A stretch of 64,000 nucleotides of DNA from Actinomadura chibensis NBRC 106107 (GTDB taxonomy: Bacteria > Actinomycetota > Actinomycetes > Streptosporangiales > Streptosporangiaceae): NCBI RefSeq assembly GCF_001552135.1, contig NZ_BCQP01000010.1:124001-188000 (forward strand). Reading direction: 5' to 3'. Below are positions 18,201 to 26,160 of this stretch, in pieces (within the stretch, counting starts at the first letter, position 1; each line of letters begins with the position of its first letter). Position numbers and translations under genes: made by a program. The notes beneath the pieces were generated by a model. It saw nothing but the letters and a program-made list of their open reading frames with translations, did not search any database and had not been told where the DNA came from.

Positions 18201-18396
18201 CGGCGTCAGCCCGTTCGCGGTGTCGTGGCGGGACCACCCGAGCCGGCCGCACACCCTGCGGATCACCTTGGCGGGCAGCTGGCGGGTCGCCGAGGCGGAC
18301 GGTCCGGCGCGGGCCGCGACGACCGGCGAGTGGACGGTCGTCGCGGTGCGGACCCGTGATGGCCGACCGGTGCAGATGCGGCTGGATCCCGCCTGA
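15220..18396 (+). CDS. Tat-exported polysaccharide lyase family 8, chondroitin ABC lyase-like
   Basis: A 1058-residue secreted lyase that should cleave chondroitin or dermatan chains into 4,5-unsaturated disaccharides. It has a twin-arginine signal (TRRTVLGW, residues 9-16), an N-terminal beta-sandwich typical of ABC lyases (about 50-220), an alpha/alpha toroid (about 230-610), and large beta-sandwich domains to the end. His498 and Tyr505 (HHMGFYPDY), Arg558 (SGRHPTG) and Glu658 (GTEIYPLS) match in order and nearly in spacing the catalytic His501, Tyr508, Arg560 and Glu653 of Proteus chondroitinase ABC I. Hyaluronan or xanthan lyase activity cannot be excluded, but the N-terminal domain favours the ABC-lyase branch. 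The next gene starts 21 bases downstream. Confidence 0.85.
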   Translation: MTDEPRPITRRTVLGWAALGAAGMSIPFRPRAASAESAGTGLEERALALKPPVLLFETAVPPQLQAGKGSLVSVSDTAVMAGERSLRWDYESGSAITVRSDLGYVPSAYRPGDDQAFMGTVAAFSVWIYNPSPLDDVMRFEFGRGANGADAWFDFHLGFSGWRTAWVRYGQDMSGRPRAGMDTVRIVAPKRVPQGTLFLDQMILNSAIRPDHPTGDAQVPQVNREVVRADNAHWLALLHFDELLKANRPPTPAPTAAESDSLRRVIGGYEDYLAAPMRVDDSTVAGFESKLAEFGIPAKDAPRGTGRPVFTHQTQIYPEALAAELTAHVNAVQLRDCTDLMQKIARARASAGPDLRRPLGEQYLRLVIHLRDRGWAHGSGQGTVHHLGYAIRGYYDSAYLMRETLAEAGLLDDVRTDLAWLAGLGRIFSDWRDASPYSGIMDILNTTVRGMLAAILLMDADAERVAYLKALKSWLDHALTSSPGIENGLKPDGTAFHHMGFYPDYARDGFTGLAPIVTVLSRTAFAPSTAAHENLKRAVLAMRLYANRDNWPLSISGRHPTGKTSLSIASFQWLAQAGTPDGSAEIDPRLGAAFLRLLPARPSTAQQQAAARVKAAGVSAEPAPQGGWALNYAALALHRRDDWLVAVRGHNRYLWGTEIYPLSNVYGRYTTYGQIQVLGRGDPVNNLDSGFSEQGWDWNRWPGTTTVRLPLDALEADLSGTIEEMLLSDSRFCGAHTIDGRHAMFAMDLHGHPKYDATHRARKSVFMFDDRVVALGTGIHNADRGHETETTLFQAHLADVSAATVVGGAEPITSFPYSRPVSRLDGPTWLLDHVGNGYYLAGGQSLGLTRSTQASRDQSGAAETSGDFATAWLGHGSAPRAEGYEYAVIVGASAQGMADFADRMRDAAAAPYRVLRRDGAAHVVWDRATGITGYALFEPADTVGVRPVAAVDTPCMVLLRPAGDALVLSVTDPDLRLYEGRDPDQYDRRGRFVGGVSPFAVSWRDHPSRPHTLRITLAGSWRVAEADGPARAATTGEWTVVAVRTRDGRPVQMRLDPA

Positions 18397-18416
18397 AACC
18401 GAGAACAGGAACCGCG

Positions 18417-19895
18417 ATGAGAACTCAGGAAAGACGTTCACCGGGTAACGCGACATCCACGACGCGGATGGGGCTGCTCGCCTCTCCCGCCGCGGCCGTG
18501 CTGCTGTGCGGCGTCCTCGGCGCCGCCGCTCCGAGCGCCATGGCCGCCCAGCAGCGACCGGCGGCCGCCCTCGACACCTGCTCCGTGCTCGTCAACGCCG
18601 TCACCGACGCCGGCGCAAGCGGCGACGGGCAGACCGACGACACTGACGGCATCCAGCGGGCGATCACGATGGCGCACAGCGGCGGGGCGTGCGTCTACCT
18701 GCCGGCCGGGATGTACCGCGTCACCCGCGACCTGGACTGGACCAGTCCCGCGTCCATCGTCGGCGATCCCGGATCGGCCGCCGTCCTCTACAGCCCGGAC
18801 AACAAGGCGCTCGTCGACACCGTCTACCAGAACCGGTGGGACCGGGCCCCGCTGATCGACAATGTCGTGTTCGACGGGTTGCGCATCGAACTCACCGGCC
18901 CGTACAAGAGCGGGCTGGTCGTCAAGCGGAGCGTCTTCGTCAACCGAATCGCCCCGGGGGAGACGCCCACCGGCGGGGGCAGCAACGAATTCACCACGGC
19001 CCAGGTGGCCGTCAAACTCAACGCTCTGCGGAACCCGCAGGTATCGGATTCGGTCTTCCTGTCCAACCGGCCCGTGGACGGAGGAACCCCCGTTTACACC
19101 TACCGGACCGTCAACGCGACGTTCTCCGGCAATCTCATCGGCGCCGACCTTTCTTCCCTGGCGTGGCTGAGCCAATGGCCCGGTTCGCGGTCGTGGACCC
19201 AGCCGCCCGCGTCGCGACTGGCTCAGCTCCGCGGGCTCTCCGGACTGCCGAGCGCGCTCGGACACTTCCAACGCGGGGGCGCCTTCCAACTCGACCAGGG
19301 CCTCACCGTCGCCGACAACATCGTCAACCGGGATCCCCGCAGCCAGGCCAAGAGCGACCACGCGCTCTACGCGTGGGGCTTCGACCACCTGACCGCCAAG
19401 GGCAACTGGCTGCGGGGCTGGCCGCAGGCCGCCTCCGGAGGGCTGAAGGTCCGCAACGGGACCACCGCCACGATCGCGGGCAACTACCTCGACGGCACCG
19501 CGATCCTGCTCTACACCTACTCCGCGACGAACGTTCCGCAGCTCTTCCAGGACGTCGTGGTCTGCGGCAACGTCTACGACGTCCGGCACGTGACCCCCGC
19601 CGCCGGGCACAGCGGCATCCAGTACTGGCGCAACTTCGCGGGCACCGGCGTGGAGTGGTCGATCGCCGTCTTCGACAACAGGTTCGTCGACCCCGCCGCC
19701 GGGCAGCCGGTCCGTCCCGACATCTCCCAGTCCGCGGGCGACCCCGACGCCTTCAGCGCCTACGGGAACGCCTATCCCGACGGTTCTCCGGTACCGGTGG
19801 TCGGCATGCGGGCCGCCGCGCCCACCGCCGAGCAGCAGGCCCGGTGCGCGGGAGCCGTCCCGCCCGACCTGCGGGTGCCCGACTACACCGGCTGA
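18417..19895 (+). CDS. Secreted right-handed beta-helix protein, pectate-lyase-superfamily-like
   Basis: A 492-residue exported protein. A positively charged N-terminus and hydrophobic stretch end at SAMAAQ (about residues 38-45). The body opens with the pectate-lyase-3 type motif (DAGASGDGQTDDTDGIQRAI then VYLPAGMYRV). Repeated short beta-strand rungs follow (VADNIVN, LTAKGNWLRG, ATIAGNYLDG, VVVCGNVYDV). I cannot assign a PL or GH family. It is co-transcribed with the chondroitin-lyase-like gene, so a glycosaminoglycan lyase or epimerase-like role analogous to chondroitinase B is possible, though only by context. Confidence 0.7.
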   Translation: MRTQERRSPGNATSTTRMGLLASPAAAVLLCGVLGAAAPSAMAAQQRPAAALDTCSVLVNAVTDAGASGDGQTDDTDGIQRAITMAHSGGACVYLPAGMYRVTRDLDWTSPASIVGDPGSAAVLYSPDNKALVDTVYQNRWDRAPLIDNVVFDGLRIELTGPYKSGLVVKRSVFVNRIAPGETPTGGGSNEFTTAQVAVKLNALRNPQVSDSVFLSNRPVDGGTPVYTYRTVNATFSGNLIGADLSSLAWLSQWPGSRSWTQPPASRLAQLRGLSGLPSALGHFQRGGAFQLDQGLTVADNIVNRDPRSQAKSDHALYAWGFDHLTAKGNWLRGWPQAASGGLKVRNGTTATIAGNYLDGTAILLYTYSATNVPQLFQDVVVCGNVYDVRHVTPAAGHSGIQYWRNFAGTGVEWSIAVFDNRFVDPAAGQPVRPDISQSAGDPDAFSAYGNAYPDGSPVPVVGMRAAAPTAEQQARCAGAVPPDLRVPDYTG

Positions 19896-19908
19896 CGGAG
19901 GTTCTCTC

Positions 19909-20718
19909 CTAAGCCCGGCCCATGAGCCGCGCCAGCCGGTCGCGGGCGGCCGGCAGGAGATCGGGGAGCGGGGCGGCCTCGGGATACCAGGCCGCCTCGT
20001 ACTCCCAGCTGACCCAGCCGCGGTAGCCGCTCCGCGCGAGCAGCCGGCCGATCTCCCGGAGGGGGAGGACCCCCGTGCCGAGCTGGACGGGGGCGCGGGA
20101 CGGGGAGGCGTCCTTCACCTGAACGTAGGCCAGCCGGTCGCCGAGCGCGGCGAGCGTGGCCTCCGGCCGTTCGCCCGACAGGTACGGGTGCATCACGTCC
20201 CAGATCGCGCCGACGCCGGGACTCGCGGCGATGAGCGCCGCGACGTCCCGGCCGCGCGGGTGGGAGTCGTGCGTCTCGACCAGGATGCGGACATCGTGGG
20301 CACGGGCCTCGGCGGCGACCGCGCGGAGCCGCGCCGCCGCCCGCCGGACGGCCCCGCCCCCGGGGAAGGCGGCGCCGCCCCCGGGGAAGACGCGCAGGTG
20401 CGCCGCCCCGATGTCGGCGGCCAGCTCCAGATGCCTGCGGACCGCGTCGATCACCGGCGCGTCCGGGCCGGGCGCGGCGATCTTGAGGTAGGACGCCAGG
20501 GACAGCGCGGCGACGCCCGCGTCCCGGAACGCCTCCGCCGCCCGCCGCCGCCGGGCGGCGGGCATCGAGACCTCGACGGGTTCGCCCTCCGCGCACCGGA
20601 GTTCGAGCCCCGCGTACCCGGTCCGCGCGGCCAGCGCGAGCACCTCGGGGAGCGGCATGCCGGGGACGCCGAGGGTGGCGAAGGCGTAGGCCACCGATGA
20701 ATCAGCGATCTTTGCCAT
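19909..20718 (-). CDS. Sugar-phosphate isomerase/epimerase (xylose-isomerase-like barrel)
   Basis: A 269-residue AP-endonuclease-2-like TIM barrel. Likely metal ligands are Glu in AGLELRCAEGE, Glu in ILVETHDSH (about 140), Asp/His in IWDVMHPY (about 170), and Glu in VSWEYEA near the end. The ATG at 20718 is preferred over an upstream TTG because AGGTGAGGA precedes it. It is transcribed toward the beta-helix gene and away from the importer operon, sharing an AT-rich divergent promoter region with the latter. It may act on the product of one of the locus dehydrogenases. Confidence 0.8.
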   Translation of the reverse strand: MAKIADSSVAYAFATLGVPGMPLPEVLALAARTGYAGLELRCAEGEPVEVSMPAARRRRAAEAFRDAGVAALSLASYLKIAAPGPDAPVIDAVRRHLELAADIGAAHLRVFPGGGAAFPGGGAVRRAAARLRAVAAEARAHDVRILVETHDSHPRGRDVAALIAASPGVGAIWDVMHPYLSGERPEATLAALGDRLAYVQVKDASPSRAPVQLGTGVLPLREIGRLLARSGYRGWVSWEYEAAWYPEAAPLPDLLPAARDRLARLMGRA

Positions 20719-20794
20719 CGGATTCCTCACCTGCAATCGGCGGGATACGGAGAGTAAAGCCAGCTCAAATAATATTCATCCCTAATTCATCGTG

Positions 20795-20847
20795 TTGACT
20801 GCTAGATGTCCATTCTTTCAAGATACCGGCATCGGTTCCACATCTAG
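20795..20847 (+). promoter_or_regulatory. Divergent promoter with CTAGATGT/ACATCTAG operator
   Basis: TTGACT (20795-20800) is a -35 candidate for the importer operon. A perfect 8-bp inverted repeat, CTAGATGT (20802-20809) and ACATCTAG (20840-20847), places one half-site in the promoter spacer and the other downstream. The GntR-LacI regulator at the end of this operon is the obvious candidate to bind it. The local AT-rich tract (about 20750-20800) also holds a TATTAT element for the minus-strand isomerase gene. Confidence 0.45.
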
Positions 20848-20859
20848 GAGTGATGTCCG

Positions 20860-22176
20860 ATGTACGGATCTCTCCCCCAGCGGCTGAGTCACCGCGTCGC
20901 CGGCGGCGCCCTCGCCGTGGCCCTGGCCCTCGGTCTCGCGGCGTGCTCCGGCGCCGAGGACGGGGATTCGAAGTCCCTCGTCTACTGGTCGATGTGGAAG
21001 CAGGGTGAGCCGCAGGCCAAGGTCCTGTCCGCCGCGATCGACTCCTTCACCGAGGAGACCGGCGTCAAGGTCAAGGTCGAGTGGAAGGGACGCGAGGTCG
21101 CCAAGCAGCTCGCGCCCACGCTCAACACCCGGAACGTTCCAGCCGACCTCATCGACTCGGCGGACCGGTTCGTCAAGTCCACGTTCGTCGCCACCGGGCA
21201 GGGGCTGGACCTCGGCCCGGTCTACCGGCGGCCGGTGCCCGGCGAGGCGGGCAAGACCGTCGGGGACGTCGTCGACCCCCGGTACCGCCGGTACGCCACC
21301 GAGAACGGCAAGACCTGGCTGGTGCCGTACGAGGTGCTGGCCACCCAGGTCTGGTACGACGGCAAGGCGCTCAAGGACGTAGCCGCCGCGCCGCCGCGCA
21401 CCTGGGACGCCTTCGTCGCGCTGCTGGACAAGCGCAAGGCCGCGCGCGGCGGCGGGCCGCTGGCCCTCGACGGCGACGTCGCCGACTACCCGGCCTACTG
21501 GACCTACCAGGCGGTGCTCGCCGACCTCGGCCCGGGCGCGTTCGCGGCGGCCGCGACCGACCGGACCGGCGCGAAGATGGACGCCCCGGCGTTCCTGGCC
21601 GCCGTCCAGAAGATCGAGCGACTGGTCAAGGGCGGCTACTTCGCGTCCGGCTACAACGGCAGCAAGTTCCCGGCCATGCAGCAGAAATGGGCCACCGGCG
21701 GCGCCGACTTCCTGCTGATGGGCAACTGGGCGCCGCGCGAGACGCTGACCTCGGCGAGCGAGGACTTCGAGTACCGGTCCTTCCCGTTCCCGGCCGGGGC
21801 GGCCGGGAAGCAGGTCCAGTCGGTCTCGCTGATCGGGTTCGGCATCCCGCGGAACGCCGAGCACGCCGAGTCGGCCCAGAAGTTCATCGCCTACTTCATG
21901 AACAAGCAGCGGCTGGCGAAGATCTCGACGGACGCGCACAACCTCACCTCGCGCGCCGACATCCCCGTGCCGACCGTGCAGGCGGACGTGAAGAAGGCAC
22001 TGGACGAGACCGAGACCGTGCCCGACCTCGACGGCGTGAAGATGAACCAGTCCGGCTGGTACACCAAGGTCTTCCAGCCGATCAACACGGAACTCGTCAC
22101 CGGGAAGATCTCCGCGGCGCGGTTCGTCGCCAAGCTCAAGGGCGCGACGGTCGACTACTGGAAGCTCAACGGCTGA
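20860..22176 (+). CDS. CUT1 sugar ABC importer substrate-binding lipoprotein
   Basis: A 438-residue family-1 extracellular solute-binding protein. It has a lipoprotein signal with lipobox GLAAC (Cys29), followed by the mature start SLVYWSMWKQGEPQ typical of oligosaccharide binders. The stop overlaps the ATG of the first permease (TGATG). Because it sits among chondroitin-lyase-like, sulfatase and dehydrogenase genes, a glycosaminoglycan-derived (unsaturated, perhaps sulfated) disaccharide is the likely cargo. This is inference. Confidence 0.87.
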   Translation: MYGSLPQRLSHRVAGGALAVALALGLAACSGAEDGDSKSLVYWSMWKQGEPQAKVLSAAIDSFTEETGVKVKVEWKGREVAKQLAPTLNTRNVPADLIDSADRFVKSTFVATGQGLDLGPVYRRPVPGEAGKTVGDVVDPRYRRYATENGKTWLVPYEVLATQVWYDGKALKDVAAAPPRTWDAFVALLDKRKAARGGGPLALDGDVADYPAYWTYQAVLADLGPGAFAAAATDRTGAKMDAPAFLAAVQKIERLVKGGYFASGYNGSKFPAMQQKWATGGADFLLMGNWAPRETLTSASEDFEYRSFPFPAGAAGKQVQSVSLIGFGIPRNAEHAESAQKFIAYFMNKQRLAKISTDAHNLTSRADIPVPTVQADVKKALDETETVPDLDGVKMNQSGWYTKVFQPINTELVTGKISAARFVAKLKGATVDYWKLNG

Positions 22177-23114
22177 TGGCCACCACCGCCGTCCGCGAGG
22201 CCCGGCCCGCGCCCGCGGGCGCGGCCGCCCGGGCCACCCCGCTCGACCGCCGCCGCAGGCGCCTGTTCTGGCCGTTCGTCGCGCCCGCGCTGCTGCTGTA
22301 CGTGGCGTTCTACATCGTGCCGACGCTGGTGACCGCGTGGATCAGCCTCAACACCTGGGCGGGCGCGGGACCGATGACGTTCGCCGGGGTCGACAACTAC
22401 CGGCGGCTGATGCTGGACCCGGTCTTCCACGACGCCTTCACCAACACGCTGACCATCCTGTTCGTCGTCGGCGGCGCGACCTTCGGGCTGAGCTTCGTGA
22501 TGACGATCATCCTGCGGGACATGGCCGGGCGGAAGTCGGTCCGGGCGATCATCTTCTTCCCGAACATCGTCTCCGGGATCGTGCTGTCCATCCTGTGGGG
22601 GTTCCTCTTCCAGGCCGACGGCGTGGTCAACACGGCGCTGCGCGGCGGCGGCCTCTCCCACCCGCCGAACTGGCTGGGCGCGCACCTGTTCACCGTCATC
22701 ATGATCGGTCTGGTGTGGGCGCAGACGGGGTTCTTCACCACGATCCTCATGGCGGCGGTCGACCGCATCCCGAAGGAGCTGTACGAGGTCTGCGACCTGG
22801 AGGGCGCCTCGGCGCTCCAGCGGTTCCGCTACGTCACGCTCCCGCTGATGTGGGACGTGGTCGGCGTGTGCGCGGTGCTGTGGAGCATCCACGCGATCAA
22901 GCTCTTCGAGTTCATCTACGCCTTCGCCGGCGCGGCCGGGCAGCTCCCGCCGACCAACGTGTGGAACACCGCCGTCTACGCCTACGCCGAGGCGTTCAGC
23001 GGCGTGCCCCGGTACGGCTCCGCCGCCGCGACCGGCATGGTCATGCTCGCCCTCGTGGGCGTCCTGGTGGTGCTGCTGCGCCGCCTGTTCCGCCGCGAGC
23101 GCGTCCAGTACTGA
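22176..23114 (+). CDS. CUT1 ABC importer permease 1 (MalF/UgpA type)
   Basis: A 312-residue membrane protein with six predicted hydrophobic spans, starting at LFWPFVAPALLLYVAFYIVP. The cytoplasmic EAA loop is YEVCDLEGASALQRFRYVTLP near residues 200-220. It is coupled to the binding protein (one-base overlap) and followed after 11 bases by the second permease. Confidence 0.88.
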   Translation: MATTAVREARPAPAGAAARATPLDRRRRRLFWPFVAPALLLYVAFYIVPTLVTAWISLNTWAGAGPMTFAGVDNYRRLMLDPVFHDAFTNTLTILFVVGGATFGLSFVMTIILRDMAGRKSVRAIIFFPNIVSGIVLSILWGFLFQADGVVNTALRGGGLSHPPNWLGAHLFTVIMIGLVWAQTGFFTTILMAAVDRIPKELYEVCDLEGASALQRFRYVTLPLMWDVVGVCAVLWSIHAIKLFEFIYAFAGAAGQLPPTNVWNTAVYAYAEAFSGVPRYGSAAATGMVMLALVGVLVVLLRRLFRRERVQY

Positions 23115-23125
23115 GAGGAGTGCGC

Positions 23126-23971
23126 GTGCCTTCGACCCGTGGCGCACCACGGCCGGCCAAGCACCTCGGCGCGGCGTTCGCCTGGCTGTTCGCCCTGTTC
23201 AGCGTGGCCGTCGCCGTCTGGATGGTGCTGAATTCGCTGAAGTCCACCAAGGCGGTCTTCAGCGACCCCTGGGGAGTGCCGACCCACCCGCGGTGGGACA
23301 ACTACTCGCGCGCCTGGCACGCCAGCGACTTCGGCGTCGCCACCCTCAACACGGTGATGGTCGTGTGCGGGACGGCCGTGGCGACGATCGCGCTGGCCGC
23401 GCCCGCCGCCTACGCGCTCAGCCGGCTCCTGAACAGGTGGAGCGGGGGGCTGACCGTGTTCTTCGCCCTCGGGCTCGGGATTCCGGCGCAGGTGATGATC
23501 CTCCCGCTGTACGTGATGATGAACCGGCTGTATCTGGTGGACAGCCTGACCGGGCTGTGGATCCTGTACGTCGCGACGTCCATGCCGTTCACCGTCTTCT
23601 TCCTCACCGGATTCTTCGGGTCGCTGCCGAAGGAACTGGAGGAGGCCGCGGCGATCGACGGCGCCTCGCCGAACCGCACGTTCTGGCAGATCATGCTGCC
23701 GCTCGCGCGCAGCGGCGTCGTCACCGCGCTGATCCTCAACATCATCCAGCACTGGGGCGAGACGCTGTTCGCGCTGATCTTCCTGCAGAGCGAGCACAAG
23801 GCCACCCTGTCGATCGCACTGCTCGGATTCCTGCAGCGCATGCAGTACAACGGCGCCGACTGGGGCGGGCTGTTCGCCGGAGTCTGCACCGTGGTGCTGC
23901 CGCTCCTCGTCTGCTACGTCTGGCTCGGTCGGCGGATCATCGAAGGCATGACGCTCGGGTCGCTGAAATGA
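23126..23971 (+). CDS. CUT1 ABC importer permease 2 (MalG/UgpE type)
   Basis: A 281-residue membrane protein with an EAA loop LEEAAAIDGASPNRTFWQIM near residues 170-190. GTG at 23126 is chosen because GAGAGG lies seven bases upstream; a GTG at 23120 is too close to it. No ATPase gene belongs to this operon, so the importer must borrow a shared MsmK-type ATPase encoded elsewhere. The stop is followed by two near-identical 17-base segments (starting ATGAGGTCC) before the regulator gene. Confidence 0.88.
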   Translation: MPSTRGAPRPAKHLGAAFAWLFALFSVAVAVWMVLNSLKSTKAVFSDPWGVPTHPRWDNYSRAWHASDFGVATLNTVMVVCGTAVATIALAAPAAYALSRLLNRWSGGLTVFFALGLGIPAQVMILPLYVMMNRLYLVDSLTGLWILYVATSMPFTVFFLTGFFGSLPKELEEAAAIDGASPNRTFWQIMLPLARSGVVTALILNIIQHWGETLFALIFLQSEHKATLSIALLGFLQRMQYNGADWGGLFAGVCTVVLPLLVCYVWLGRRIIEGMTLGSLK

Positions 23972-24001
23972 GGTCCCAGCCGAAATGAGGTCCGAGCCGA
24001 G

Positions 24002-25126
24002 ATGAGCGCGGAGAAGGAAATGAGCGCAGAGAACACGGCGTCGGGAAGGGAACTGAAGTTCCGCAGGATGGCGCGGCAGTTGCGCACCGAGATCCGCTCC
24101 GGCGCGTGGGTCGCGGGCGCGAAACTGCCGACCGAGCAGGAACTCGCCCGGCTCCACAACGTCAGCCTCACCACCGTCCGCCGCGCGTTGGAGGACCTCG
24201 CCGAGGAGGGGCTGGTCGTCCGGCGCCAGGGCGCGGGCACCTTCGTGGCGGGGCAGCAGCCCCCGGTCCGCGGGGACGGCTCGGTGGTCGGGGTGATCGT
24301 CCCGGACACGACGCTGTACTACCCGAAGGTCCTGAAGGGCATCGAGGAGACGCTCGCGGCGGCGGGGGCGCGGCTGATGCTGGCGTGCGCGCACTACAAC
24401 CCGTCCGAGGAGGAGACGGCGCTGCAGCGGATGCTGGACTCCGGCGTGCACGGCCTGCTGGTCGTCCCCACCCTCGTCGGGTCGCCCGACCCGGCGGCGA
24501 CGGTCCGCCGGTTGGCCGCGCTGCCGGTGCCGACGGTGCTGATCGAACGGGGGCTGGACGACGGCGACGACGAGGCCGACCACGTCCGCACCGACCACCG
24601 CGCGGGCGGGTACTCCGCGGTGCGCCACCTCGCCGCGCTCGGGCACACCCGAATCGCGCTGCTCACCCGGTCGGAGAACCCGACCCACGGGCCCGTCACC
24701 CGCGGTTTCCAGGACGCGATGGCCGACCCGCGGCTGACCGCGGTCACGCCGTTCTCCGCGCCGATGCGCGCGTGGAACCCGCAGGTCGCCGACGACAACG
24801 TGCGGCGCCTCGCCGAGGAGGGCGCCACCGCCGTGGTGTGCTTCGGCGACAAGGAGGCGCTGTTCGTGGTCTCCGCCGCGCGGCGCCTGGGACTCGCCGT
24901 CCCCGGCGACCTCGCGATCGTCGCCTACGACGACGAGATAGCGGAGATGGCGGAGATCCCCCTCACCGCGGTGTCCCCGCCCAAGCGGGCGCTCGGCCGC
25001 CGCGCGGCCGAACTCGTCCTGCAGCGCATGCGCGAACCCGACCTGCCGGTGCACCAGATCCGGCTGCGTCCGGGAATCGTCGTCCGCCAGTCCTGCGGCG
25101 CCGCCCTGAAGGAGAACCGTTCGTGA
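24002..25126 (+). CDS. GntR-LacI hybrid transcriptional regulator
   Basis: A 374-residue regulator. A GntR winged helix-turn-helix (about residues 20-85, with PTEQELARLHNVSLTTVRRALEDL) is joined to a LacI/periplasmic-binding-protein-like effector domain (about 95-365, GSVVGVIVPD through GDLAIVAYDD). This is the AraR-type architecture, which senses a sugar directly. It is encoded at the end of the importer operon and overlaps the next dehydrogenase (GTGA). It most likely controls the divergent 20718/20860 promoter region, where an 8-bp inverted repeat is present. Confidence 0.85.
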   Translation: MSAEKEMSAENTASGRELKFRRMARQLRTEIRSGAWVAGAKLPTEQELARLHNVSLTTVRRALEDLAEEGLVVRRQGAGTFVAGQQPPVRGDGSVVGVIVPDTTLYYPKVLKGIEETLAAAGARLMLACAHYNPSEEETALQRMLDSGVHGLLVVPTLVGSPDPAATVRRLAALPVPTVLIERGLDDGDDEADHVRTDHRAGGYSAVRHLAALGHTRIALLTRSENPTHGPVTRGFQDAMADPRLTAVTPFSAPMRAWNPQVADDNVRRLAEEGATAVVCFGDKEALFVVSAARRLGLAVPGDLAIVAYDDEIAEMAEIPLTAVSPPKRALGRRAAELVLQRMREPDLPVHQIRLRPGIVVRQSCGAALKENRS

Positions 25127-26160
25127 CAGAACTCCGTTTGGGGCTGGTCGGGGCGGGCGCCGTCGGGGCTTTGCACGTGGAGGCCGCGCAGCGCGTGCCC
25201 GGCGTCCGGGTGGCCTCGGTCTGCGACCTGGACCCGGTCGCGGCGCGGCGGCTGGCGGCGCCGCTGGACGCGCGGGCCTACACCGACCACCGGGACCTGA
25301 TCGCCTCCGGCGGCGTCGACGCCGTGCTGGTCAACACCCCGCACGCGGTGCACACCGCCATCGTGTGCGACGCCGCCGCCGCGGGACTGCACGTCCTGGT
25401 CGAAAAGCCCATGGCCACGTCGCTGGCCGACTGCGACGCGATGATCGCCGCCTGCGCCGAGGCGCGGGTGCGGCTGGCCGTCGGCCACGTCCAGCGCTTC
25501 CTCCCCGACAAGGCGGCGGCCAAGGCCGCGCTGGACGCGGGGGAGATCGGCGAACCGGTGCTGGTCTCCGACCGCCGCGGCTCGGACTACCGCGCAGGCT
25601 CCCGCCCCTCCTGGTTCCTGGACCCGCGTGTCGCGGGCGGCGGGGTCTTCATCAACATCGGCGCCCACTGCGTGGACCGGCTGCTGTGGCTGACGGGCCG
25701 CCGGGTCGAGCAGGTCGACGGCAGGCTGAAGAACACTCCGATCGAGACCGACGTCCTGGTGCGGCTGGACCTCACCGGCGGGCTGACCGCGCACATCGCG
25801 GTCACGAGCACGGGACCGGCGGCGCCGCACGACGAGATGACCGTCGTCGGGGAGACCGGCACGCTGAGCATCTCGCCGCACACCGGCACGGCCCTCCACA
25901 AGGACGGCACGACGGCCTGGCTGCACCGGCCGGGACCCGAGGACATCCCGGCGGCCTTCGCCGCCCAGCTCGCCGACTTCGCCGCCGCCGTGGCCGAGGA
26001 CCGGGAGCCCGCGGTCGGCGGCCCGCACGGGCGGCGCGTCCTCGAGATCATCCTCGCGACGTACTCCTCCGCCCGGCGGCGCGGACCCGTCCAGGTATCC
26101 GGAAGGAGGCCCCCTTGGCCAGCCGCGACCCATCCCGCCCCAACGTCCTGCTCATCCTGA
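25123..26160 (+). CDS. Gfo/Idh/MocA-family oxidoreductase
   Basis: A 345-residue NAD(P)-dependent dehydrogenase. It has a GxGxxG nucleotide motif (LVGAGAVGALH, residues 7-17), the family signature VEKPM near residue 93-97, and the substrate-domain motif GGGVFINIGAHCVDRLLWLTG with the catalytic-type His. The GTG start overlaps the regulator stop. Its 3' end overlaps the sulfatase start by 46 bases in another frame, so the last residues are probably not structurally important. Substrate unknown; a product of chondroitin breakdown fits the context. Confidence 0.83.
   Translation: MTELRLGLVGAGAVGALHVEAAQRVPGVRVASVCDLDPVAARRLAAPLDARAYTDHRDLIASGGVDAVLVNTPHAVHTAIVCDAAAAGLHVLVEKPMATSLADCDAMIAACAEARVRLAVGHVQRFLPDKAAAKAALDAGEIGEPVLVSDRRGSDYRAGSRPSWFLDPRVAGGGVFINIGAHCVDRLLWLTGRRVEQVDGRLKNTPIETDVLVRLDLTGGLTAHIAVTSTGPAAPHDEMTVVGETGTLSISPHTGTALHKDGTTAWLHRPGPEDIPAAFAAQLADFAAAVAEDREPAVGGPHGRRVLEIILATYSSARRRGPVQVSGRRPPWPAATHPAPTSCSS

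Noticed and set aside
20803..20858. ATGTCC words upstream of the second importer as extra NanR sites
   Set aside because: They lack the TAC half of the FadR-type consensus that the two nan sites share; a different inverted repeat is the better operator candidate there.
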